Assembly: GCA_017502065.1 (NCBI GenBank)
Contig: JAFVVU010000178.1
Span: 1-6,516 of the forward strand
Reading direction: 5' to 3'
Length of the DNA stretch: 6,516 nucleotides
Source of the DNA: Clostridia bacterium
GTDB taxonomy: Bacteria > Bacillota > Clostridia > RUG12999
Both the position numbers and the translations under genes were made by a program. Below the pieces are notes generated by a model that searched no databases, was not told the DNA's origin, and was given only the letters and a program-made list of their open reading frames with translations. Below are positions 1 to 4,856 of the stretch, one piece after another. Numbering within the stretch: the first letter of the stretch is position 1; every line of letters starts with the position of its first letter.

Positions 1-1
1 A

Positions 2-331
2 AAAACCGTTCTGTACGCTAATGATACGGGCGCTGTTTTTGTTGATGATGCAGAGGAATATCTTAAGAAAAACAACATCGTTTTTGATATGATCAGTCTT
101 GACTGTACCTACGTTGAATTTGTTGTTTCGGACGGGAACGGTCACATGGGGATTGAAAATAATAAAAGTGCAGTAAAACGCCTTAAAGAAATCGGCGCGA
201 TAACCGAAAAAACACAGATTTTCATTAACCATTTTTCGCATTTTAATGAGCCGTTCCAGGATTTTCTTGAAGATTTGGCAAAACCACTTGGTTTTGACGT
301 TGCTTACGACGGACTGGAAATTGAAATATAA
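2..331 (+). CDS. MBL-fold metallo-hydrolase, PhnP-like, C-terminal part
   Basis: The open frame enters from the left edge and ends with TAA at 329-331, so only the last 109 residues are visible. The fragment starts KTVLYANDTG, followed by SLDCT (residues 32-36), HMG (48-50) and NHFSH (76-80). In the PhnP-like branch of metallo-beta-lactamase-fold phosphodiesterases, the Asp of the xxDTG motif and a His near the C-terminus are metal ligands, and D8 and H77 or H80 fit those places. Family members hydrolyse phosphodiester bonds such as phosphoribosyl cyclic phosphate, but the exact substrate cannot be read here. An internal ATG at 89 is not a credible start because the conserved DTG motif lies upstream of it. 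A strong terminator directly after the stop separates this gene from the hydrogenase operon, so a functional link is unlikely. Confidence 0.75.
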   Translation, partial: KTVLYANDTGAVFVDDAEEYLKKNNIVFDMISLDCTYVEFVVSDGNGHMGIENNKSAVKRLKEIGAITEKTQIFINHFSHFNEPFQDFLEDLAKPLGFDVAYDGLEIEI

Positions 332-338
332 AGATTTT

Positions 339-375
339 GCCGAATGGGACTCTTCCCCATTCGGCTTTGTTTATT
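339..375 (+). terminator. Rho-independent terminator after the MBL hydrolase
   Basis: A perfect 10-bp stem pairs GCCGAATGGG (339-348) with CCCATTCGGC (356-365) around a 7-nt loop. It is followed at once by the T-rich run TTTGTTTATT (366-375). It starts 8 nt after the stop codon at 331, the classic place for an intrinsic terminator. It insulates the downstream operon from read-through. Confidence 0.92.
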
Positions 376-514
376 GTACTGAAAACAGCCATTTTAAGTA
401 CAATTTGTGCTTTTCACTTGTTTCTTTGTGTATTTTCAACAAAAAACGTCATAAAAAATTTTTATTTCTTATAAAGAAAAAATGAAAAAATCTATAGCTT
501 TTTCATTCGAAACG

Positions 515-533
515 TGTTATAATATTGTATAAT
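515..533 (+). promoter_or_regulatory. Probable promoter region of the hydrogenase operon (tandem -10 boxes)
   Basis: Two perfect TATAAT hexamers lie 10 bp apart, at 518-523 and 528-533. The first is preceded by TGT (515-517), giving an extended -10 (TGnTATAAT) that can work without a good -35. No convincing TTGACA-like box is present 16-18 bp upstream of either, but the DNA just upstream is very A/T rich and could act as an UP element. Predicted transcript starts are about 530 and 540, leaving a 5' leader of about 90-100 nt before the first gene. Both starts lie upstream of the Rex-type operator, so the repressor would bind within the initial transcribed region. Confidence 0.6.
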
Positions 534-537
534 GCAA

Positions 538-549
538 ATTGTATACAAT
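538..549 (+). repeat. Perfect 12-bp palindrome ATTGTATACAAT, possible operator
   Basis: ATTGTATACAAT is its own reverse complement. It sits between the tandem -10 boxes and the Rex-type site, close to the predicted transcript start. The hexamer TTGTAT also occurs at 525-530 and 555-560, giving three copies in about 36 bp. A TTGTATACAA core resembles operators of GntR-family regulators, which is family knowledge and not proof of a binder here. A perfect 12-mer palindrome can also arise by chance in A/T-rich DNA. Confidence 0.4.
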
Positions 550-566
550 CTTTTTTGTATGCTCGT

Positions 567-584
567 TTGTGAAATATTTAACAA
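567..584 (+). promoter_or_regulatory. Rex operator (NADH/NAD+-responsive repressor site)
   Basis: TTGTGAAATATTTAACAA matches the Rex consensus TTGTTAAnnnnTTAACAA at 13 of 14 fixed positions; the only mismatch is G for T at position 5. Rex is a redox-sensing repressor in Gram-positive bacteria. It leaves DNA when NADH/NAD+ is high, and in Clostridia it commonly controls fermentation and hydrogenase genes. The site lies 43 bp upstream of the first hydrogenase gene and about 27-37 bp downstream of the predicted transcript starts, so it would act as a block to promoter clearance or elongation. The match of site, position and gene function makes the call strong. Confidence 0.85.
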
Positions 585-627
585 TTTTAATTTCTGTATG
601 AAATTATAATAAACAGGAGGAAAAAAT

Positions 628-1119
628 ATGGCTACTAAAAAAATTCCTGCATTTAAAGGAACTAAAGAACAGGAAGCTCAGCTTATGAAAGTTATTGCTG
701 AACACAAGGGTACGGACGGCGCACTTATTCCCGTACTTCACGAAGCACAGGACATATACGGCTATCTTCCTATTGAAGTGCAGAAAATGGTTTCAGAAGG
801 ACTTGGCGTATCTCTTGCTGAAATCTACGGCGTTGCAACTTTCTATGCAAGATTTACTCTTGAACCGAAGGGTGAACATCATATCGGTGTTTGTCTTGGT
901 ACAGCTTGCTATGTTAAAGGCAGCGGTAAAATCCTTGAAAAGATTTCCAAAGCTCTTAACCTTGAAGTTGGCGGATGCACAGAAGACGGCAAATTCTCTC
1001 TTGAAGCAACACGTTGCATCGGTGCCTGCGGTCTTGCTCCGGTTTTGACAGTTGGAGAAGAAGTTTACGGCAGACTTACCGAAAACGACGTTGACGACAT
1101 CCTTGCAAAATATATGTAA
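628..1119 (+). CDS. hndA: NuoE-like [2Fe-2S] subunit of NAD(P)H-linked [FeFe]-hydrogenase (HndA/HydC)
   Basis: This 163-residue protein has the two-part structure of the NuoE/HndA/HydC family: an N-terminal helical bundle (about 15-75, including the YGYLP and YGVATFYARF motifs) and a C-terminal thioredoxin-like [2Fe-2S] domain. The four cluster ligands are C89, C94, C130 and C134, in the canonical C-x4-C-x35-C-x3-C spacing. In Hnd and Hyd hydrogenases this cytoplasmic subunit pairs with the NuoF-like flavoprotein, encoded downstream at 5242. The ATG at 628 has an ideal AGGAGG at 615-620 with 7-nt spacing, and the length is normal for the family. It is the first gene after the Rex-type operator. 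Unusually, six accessory genes separate it from its partner subunits. It could also be named nuoE-like; the hydrogenase role rests on context. Confidence 0.92.
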   Translation: MATKKIPAFKGTKEQEAQLMKVIAEHKGTDGALIPVLHEAQDIYGYLPIEVQKMVSEGLGVSLAEIYGVATFYARFTLEPKGEHHIGVCLGTACYVKGSGKILEKISKALNLEVGGCTEDGKFSLEATRCIGACGLAPVLTVGEEVYGRLTENDVDDILAKYM

Positions 1120-1144
1120 GATTAATTACAAGGGGCGAAACAAG

Positions 1145-1501
1145 ATGAAATTATCTGAAGTTAAAGCTATTCTTAATGCTGAATTTCTGGCAGCTGAAAC
1201 AGATGACCTTAACATCAATACCGCCTGCGGATGTGACCTTATGAGTGACGTTCTGGCTTTTGTAAAAGACCAGTCGCTGCTTCTTACGGGGCTTATAAAC
1301 GCGCAGGTTATCCGAACTGCTGAAATGATGGATATTGTTGCAGTATGTTTTGTTCGCGGAAAAAGACCGCCGGAGGATGTTATTGAGCTTGCCAAAAAAA
1401 GCGGTATTGCGGTTCTTACAACCGAGTATCCTCTTTATACTGCTTGCGGAAAGCTTTATGAAAAAGGTTTGGGAGGTCGCGGCAGTGCTCAAACATTATG
1501 A
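1145..1501 (+). CDS. DRTGG-domain protein 1
   Basis: A 118-residue cytoplasmic protein consisting almost entirely of one DRTGG-type domain (PF07085-like). Supporting segments are the MKLSEV start, ACGCDLMSDVLAF (27-39), an AEMMDIVAVCFV strand region (59-70) and GIAVLTTEYPLYTACGKLYEKGL (87-109). DRTGG domains occur in regulatory parts of CBS-type pyrophosphatases and phosphotransacetylases and are thought to be regulatory, possibly ligand-binding. Stand-alone versions have no assigned activity. It is clearly paralogous to the product at 3237. The ATG at 1145 has AAGGGG at 1130-1135 (9-nt spacing); an in-frame ATG at 1052 would lie inside hndA and is rejected. The tail GGRGSAQTL overlaps the ribosome binding site and start of the next gene, so its end may be shaped by that overlap. 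Cys residues at 28, 30, 68 and 101 form no known cluster motif. Confidence 0.82.
   Translation: MKLSEVKAILNAEFLAAETDDLNINTACGCDLMSDVLAFVKDQSLLLTGLINAQVIRTAEMMDIVAVCFVRGKRPPEDVIELAKKSGIAVLTTEYPLYTACGKLYEKGLGGRGSAQTL
1471..1487 (+). promoter_or_regulatory. Ribosome binding site deciding a GTG start inside the previous gene
   Basis: GGGAGG (1471-1476) lies 8 nt before GTG (1485-1487). It lies within the last codons of DRTGG protein 1. This supports GTG 1485 as the start of the ATPase-fold gene over the in-frame ATG at 1458, which has no good upstream site, and over the far upstream ATG at 1335. Confidence 0.75.
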
Positions 1502-1895
1502 GATATCGGGCACTGATTTTTCGGCAGCAGGCGAAGCGTCAAGTAATTTCAAGCTGATTCTGAAACAACTCGGGCTTCCTGCGGATATAGTTCGAAAAGT
1601 TGCAATTTCCATGTACGAAGCGGAAATTAACACCGTAATTCATGGCGGCGGCGGAACTTGCGACGCTGAAATATCAGATAAAAGTATTGTAATAAGCTTT
1701 AATGACAACGGTCCCGGAATAAAAGATATAGACCTTGCAATGAAGGAAGGGTATTCAACCGCAACGGACACAGTTCGCGAACTTGGGTTCGGAGCAGGAA
1801 TGGGCCTTCCAAATATGAAAAAATATGCTGATGACCTTCAGATAAAAACCACACCCGGAAAAGGAACAACTGTAGTACTGACCATCAATCTGTGA
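1485..1895 (+). CDS. RsbW-like GHKL ATPase-fold protein (anti-sigma/serine kinase type)
   Basis: A 136-residue protein with a complete single GHKL (HATPase_c) fold and no other domain, the size of RsbW/SpoIIAB-type serine kinases. The N box is YEAEINTVIH (44-53, metal-binding Asn about N49), the G1 box is DNGPGI (74-79), the glycine-rich lid is GFGAGMGLPNM (101-111) and the last ATP motif is TTPGKGT (122-128). All nucleotide-binding motifs look intact. Family members phosphorylate STAS-domain anti-sigma antagonists or bind sigma factors, but no STAS protein, sigma factor or PP2C phosphatase is encoded in this window. It starts with GTG, overlaps the DRTGG gene by 17 bp and ends 10 bp before the H-cluster gene, so it is probably co-translated with both. 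A role in relaying the signal of the H-cluster protein is an inference from this context. Confidence 0.85.
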   Translation: MLKHYEISGTDFSAAGEASSNFKLILKQLGLPADIVRKVAISMYEAEINTVIHGGGGTCDAEISDKSIVISFNDNGPGIKDIDLAMKEGYSTATDTVRELGFGAGMGLPNMKKYADDLQIKTTPGKGTTVVLTINL

Positions 1896-1908
1896 GGTGA
1901 TAACCATG
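1894..1908 (+). promoter_or_regulatory. Ribosome binding site deciding the start of the H-cluster gene
   Basis: GAGGTGA (1894-1900) overlaps the stop codon of the previous gene (TGA 1893-1895) and precedes ATG 1906 by 5 nt. An in-frame GTG at 1897 lies within this motif and so is an unlikely start. The ATG gives a protein beginning MPYFHSVTLD. Confidence 0.75.
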
Positions 1909-3213
1909 CCGTATTTTCATTCTGTAACACTTGATCAAAACAAATGTCACGGATGCACCAACTGTATTAAAAGATGCCCTACCGAAGCCATAAGGGTTCG
2001 CGGGGGAAAAGCAAAAATTATTAAAGATCGTTGTATTGACTGTGGCGAGTGTATAAGAATTTGCCCGTATCACGCAAAACAGGCAAAAACAGATTCTTTT
2101 GATATGCTTAAAAAATTCAAGCACACAGTTGCCATGCCCGCTCCGGCACTTTACGGACAGTTTAAAGATGTTACTGATGTAAACAAAATCCTTACGGCAT
2201 TGAAACAGATTGGGTTTGACGATGTTTTTGAAGTGGCACGCGGTGCGGAAATAGTGGCAGCAGCCACCCGCAAAATGATAGAAACAGGAACCCTTTCAAA
2301 ACCCATTATAAGCTCTGCCTGTCCGGCAGTTTTAAGGCTTATACGTGTAAGGTTCCCCGATCTTATAAAAAATATTCTTCCAATCTGCTCCCCTATGGAA
2401 GCAGCGGCAATGGAAGCAAGACGCGAAGCCATTCTAAAAACCGGACTTAAAAGTGAGGATATTGGAATTTTCTTTATATCTCCGTGTCCAGCAAAGGTAA
2501 CCAGCATAAAATCTCCACTGCTAAGAGATAAATCGGAAGTAAACGGCGCAATTTCGGTTGCCGATGTTTATATGAAGATTTGTAATATTGTTAAAACGCT
2601 AAACAATCCCGAACAGCTTGCAAAGGCAGGTCTTGAAGGAGTTTCGTGGGCACGAAGCGGTGGCGAGTGTAAATCTACACATACAATTATAAATATTGCC
2701 GTTGACGGTATTGGAGAGGTTATAAAAGTCCTTGAGGAAATAGAAAACGGCAACCTTGACGACATAGATTTTGTAGAACTACTTGCTTGTGACGGCGGTT
2801 GTGTAGGCGGTCCTCTTACTGTGGAAAACAGTTATGTTTGTTCAAACCGCATAAGGAATATGATTAGTCTTGACCCCGAAACCAAGCCTCTTGAAAATTT
2901 AAACGAAAGCTGTTTTTTATGGAAAAGGACGCTTGAGCCTGCCCAGACAATGCAGCTTGCGGATAATTTTGAAGAAGCAATGCAAAAACTTGAACGTATT
3001 GACAAGATTTGGGGTACTATGCCAAAACTTGACTGCGGCTCTTGCGGAGCACCTTCGTGCAAAGCACTTGCGGAAGATATTGTTAACGGATTTGCAACTG
3101 AAAATGACTGCATTTTCAAAATGCGCGAAAGAGTTCAGAATCTTGCAAAAGAACTGTTTGACCTTGAATCCAGCCCCAGAGGGACAGATACCGAGGATTC
3201 AAGACCCGATTGA
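1906..3213 (+). CDS. HydS-like [FeFe]-hydrogenase-related H-cluster protein, putative H2/redox sensor
   Basis: This 435-residue protein has three parts. An N-terminal 2[4Fe-4S] ferredoxin domain has C14, C17, C20, C24 and C43, C46, C49, C53. A [FeFe]-hydrogenase large-subunit domain (about 73-320) follows. The last part is a four-Cys FeS domain (PF04060-like, also seen in RnfB and CODH/ACS proteins) with C377, C380, C385 and C402. All four H-cluster ligands are present: L1 SSACPAV (C139), L2 SPCPAK (C194) and L3 ACDGGCVGGP (C295, C299). L1 differs from the catalytic TSCCP in that the first Cys, which passes protons to the active site, is Ala138, and L2 has Ser for Met. These traits mark sensory-type hydrogenases such as HydS rather than H2-producing enzymes. 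The C-terminal PAS domain typical of HydS is missing; the protein ends in a charged tail. It probably signals through separate proteins encoded beside it. H-cluster assembly would need HydEFG, not seen here. Confidence 0.88.
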   Translation: MPYFHSVTLDQNKCHGCTNCIKRCPTEAIRVRGGKAKIIKDRCIDCGECIRICPYHAKQAKTDSFDMLKKFKHTVAMPAPALYGQFKDVTDVNKILTALKQIGFDDVFEVARGAEIVAAATRKMIETGTLSKPIISSACPAVLRLIRVRFPDLIKNILPICSPMEAAAMEARREAILKTGLKSEDIGIFFISPCPAKVTSIKSPLLRDKSEVNGAISVADVYMKICNIVKTLNNPEQLAKAGLEGVSWARSGGECKSTHTIINIAVDGIGEVIKVLEEIENGNLDDIDFVELLACDGGCVGGPLTVENSYVCSNRIRNMISLDPETKPLENLNESCFLWKRTLEPAQTMQLADNFEEAMQKLERIDKIWGTMPKLDCGSCGAPSCKALAEDIVNGFATENDCIFKMRERVQNLAKELFDLESSPRGTDTEDSRPD

Positions 3214-3236
3214 TTATATTAAAAGGTTGTGAGAAA

Positions 3237-3572
3237 ATGAAAGTTTCAGAACTTGCAAAAGCACTTGACCTTAAGGTAATTACCGACAAAGGTTTTGCTG
3301 ACAGAGAAATCAAAAGCTGTTATGTGGGAGACCTTTTAAGCTGGGTTATGGGGCGTGCCGGGCAGGACTCGGTATGGATTACCATTATGAGTAATGTTAA
3401 TATAGTCGCTGTTGCGGCACTTGTAGATATGGCTTGTATACTTCTTGCCGAAGGTGTTGCGATTGACGAAGAGGTAATCAAAAAAGCAGACAGTCAGGGA
3501 ATTATCATTCTTTCCACTGATAAAAACTCTTACGAAGCAGCGATAGCTGTCCACAAAGCAGCAGCAATATGA
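3237..3572 (+). CDS. DRTGG-domain protein 2
   Basis: A 111-residue stand-alone DRTGG-type protein. Typical stretches are MKVSELAKALDLKV (1-14), CYVGDLLSWVMG (28-39), a hydrophobic strand-helix core NVNIVAVAALVDMACILL (53-70) and GIIILSTDKNSYEAA (88-102). It aligns end to end with the protein at 1145, as paralogs rather than recent duplicates: the shared skeleton is MKxSE at the start, a (G/C)DL(L/M)S motif, a VDM/MDI segment and a T(D/E)xxxY motif near the end. This copy looks closer to the family norm. ATG 3237 has a modest AAGG at 3223-3226; the in-frame ATG at 3210 overlaps the previous stop and is less likely. The stop overlaps the next start as ATGA, which implies translational coupling with the PHP protein. 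No activity is established. Confidence 0.83.
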   Translation: MKVSELAKALDLKVITDKGFADREIKSCYVGDLLSWVMGRAGQDSVWITIMSNVNIVAVAALVDMACILLAEGVAIDEEVIKKADSQGIIILSTDKNSYEAAIAVHKAAAI

Positions 3573-4273
3573 TTTACTACGATTTTCACATACATTCTGC
3601 CCTGTCGCCTTGCGGCGATAAGGATATGACTCCCAACAACATGGTAAATATGGCTTCAATAATCGGACTTGATGCTATAGCAATTACCGACCACAACTCG
3701 GTTGGCAATGTCCGTGCGGCAATGAAGGTTGGCGAGCAGGTAGGGGTAAAGGTCCTTGCCGGTATGGAAGTTGAAACGGCAGAGGAAATTCATGTGCTTA
3801 CCTTATATGAAACAATAGAGGCTGCCGAAGAAGTGGCAAAAAAGGTTTATGCCGCCCTGCCGGACATAAAAAACCGTCCGGAAATTTTCGGCAACCAGTA
3901 TTATATGGATGAAAACGACAATATTGTCGGCGAGGAAGAAAAGCTGCTTATCTCCCCCACATCCATTCAGGTTGAAGATTTGGCATTGCTTGTTAAAAGT
4001 GTCGGCGGGCTTGTTTTTCCGGCACACGTTGACAGACATTCCTACAGTATTCTTACAAACCTCGGGTTTATCCCCGAAAACCTGATTATTGATGGTATTG
4101 AAATATCAAAAAAAGTCGGCGATGTAGAAGCTTATATTGAAAGCAGACCCGACCTTAAACAATACCTCTACCTCAGAAATTCCGATGCACATTATCTTAC
4201 CGATATTGCAGAAAAAGATGCGTTTATTGCCGAAAACAGCATAACCGAGCTGTTTAAGCGGAGGGCAAAATGA
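3569..4273 (+). CDS. PHP-domain metal-dependent phosphoesterase
   Basis: A 234-residue PHP-superfamily protein with its metal-site motifs visible: DFHIHS (5-10, H7 and H9), ITDHNS (39-44, D41 and H42), GMEVET (65-70, E67), H75, PAHVDR (151-156, H153) and NSDAHYL (204-210, D206 and H208). The set is complete, so it is expected to bind two or three metal ions and hydrolyse phosphoester bonds. PHP relatives include nucleoside bisphosphate phosphatases, histidinol phosphatase and polymerase-associated exonucleases, and the substrate here is unknown. The start ATG 3569 overlaps the DRTGG stop by 4 nt (ATGA) and its own stop overlaps the next start the same way, a three-gene coupled unit. In this setting it might remove a phosphorylated signal or nucleotide, but that is inference. 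No signal peptide or membrane segment is seen. Confidence 0.87.
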   Translation: MIYYDFHIHSALSPCGDKDMTPNNMVNMASIIGLDAIAITDHNSVGNVRAAMKVGEQVGVKVLAGMEVETAEEIHVLTLYETIEAAEEVAKKVYAALPDIKNRPEIFGNQYYMDENDNIVGEEEKLLISPTSIQVEDLALLVKSVGGLVFPAHVDRHSYSILTNLGFIPENLIIDGIEISKKVGDVEAYIESRPDLKQYLYLRNSDAHYLTDIAEKDAFIAENSITELFKRRAK

Positions 4274-4812
4274 AAGAATTATCCCTTCATATATTAGATA
4301 TTGTTCAGAATTCCATAAAAGCCGGTGCAAAAAACATTGAAATCATTATAAATGAAAGCACGGCGGACAATCTGATGACCATTGAAATAAATGATAACGG
4401 CTCAGGAATGAGCAAAGAATTTTTGAAAAAAGTAAAAGACCCGTTTGTTACAACAAGGACAACCCGCAAGATGGGAATGGGTATTTCACTTTTTGAAGCT
4501 GCAGCGGTTCAGTGCGGCGGCGGACTTGACATTGAATCGGAACTTGGCGTTGGCACAAAGGTAAAAGCCAGTTTTGAGCTTATGAGTATAGACCGCGCAC
4601 CGCTTGGCGATATGGCAGAAACTATGATGACCATAATTTCCGGTTCCCCCGAGCCCGAATATCTTTACCGCCACACAAAAGACGGCAAGGTGTTTGAGCT
4701 TGACACCGTACAATTAAAGGAGATTCTCGGTGATGTTCCTCTTGATATGCCCGAAGTATTATCTTGGATTACGGGTTATATAAAAGAAGGGCTTGCCGAA
4801 CTCAATATATAA
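4270..4812 (+). CDS. GHKL/HATPase_c protein without a phosphoacceptor domain
   Basis: This 180-residue protein begins directly with a histidine-kinase-type ATPase fold: N box LDIVQNSIKAGA (9-20, N14), G1 box DNGSGM (42-47), KDPFVTTRTTRKMGMGISL (56-74, an F box and lid region) and ELGVGTK (91-97). It has no DHp dimerisation domain and no H-box histidine, so it cannot be an ordinary histidine kinase alone. Residues from about 105 to 180 form an extra C-terminal region (SGSPEPEYLYRH, then a mixed helix-rich tail) that I do not recognise. It may be a partner-binding or DNA-mimic segment, but nothing proves this. The start overlaps the PHP stop as ATGA, with GGAGGG only 4 nt upstream. It is the last gene of the accessory block. 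The fold also resembles the ATPase parts of MutL or Hsp90, but the motif spacing fits a kinase-like protein better. Confidence 0.82.
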   Translation: MKELSLHILDIVQNSIKAGAKNIEIIINESTADNLMTIEINDNGSGMSKEFLKKVKDPFVTTRTTRKMGMGISLFEAAAVQCGGGLDIESELGVGTKVKASFELMSIDRAPLGDMAETMMTIISGSPEPEYLYRHTKDGKVFELDTVQLKEILGDVPLDMPEVLSWITGYIKEGLAELNI

Positions 4813-4821
4813 TCTTATAAT
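4793..4821 (+). promoter_or_regulatory. Possible internal promoter before hndB-hndC
   Basis: TTGCCG (4793-4798) and a perfect TATAAT (4816-4821) are separated by exactly 17 bp. The -35 matches TTGACA at 4 of 6 positions. The predicted start is near 4828, giving a short leader with AAGGAGG at 4842-4848 before the ATG at 4857. The -35 overlaps the 3' end of the GHKL gene. This would let the electron-transfer subunits be made at a higher level than the accessory genes, which agrees with their stronger codon bias. Confidence 0.5.
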
Positions 4822-4856
4822 AAATTTTTGTTCAAATATTTAAGGAGGAAAAAAGG

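Noticed and set aside
246..485. An open frame of 79 codons across the end of the MBL gene and the intergenic region
   Set aside because: It overlaps the MBL coding end in another frame, runs through the terminator and into low-complexity A/T-rich DNA, and has no recognisable motif.
605..610. A third TATAAT just before hndA
   Set aside because: It would start transcription at about 617, inside the ribosome binding site, and has no -35 box. It is likely an A/T-rich coincidence.
1052..1144. Upstream extension of DRTGG protein 1 from ATG 1052
   Set aside because: It would overlap hndA by 68 bp, has no ribosome binding site, and the added residues look like out-of-frame hndA. ATG 1145 has a good site and gives the usual family start.
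1335..1484. Upstream extension of the RsbW-like protein from ATG 1335
   Set aside because: The added 50 residues are a frame-shifted reading of DRTGG protein 1. The GHKL fold is complete from GTG 1485, which has its own ribosome binding site.
2832..3213. Possible frameshift that cuts off a PAS or phosphatase domain from the H-cluster protein
   Set aside because: The FeS domain is complete, and no PAS- or PP2C-like sequence is seen in other frames before the next gene at 3237. The short form is more likely natural.
3215..3220. TATATT before DRTGG protein 2 as an internal promoter
   Set aside because: No -35 match is present at 16-18 bp; it is short intergenic A/T-rich sequence in a coupled operon.
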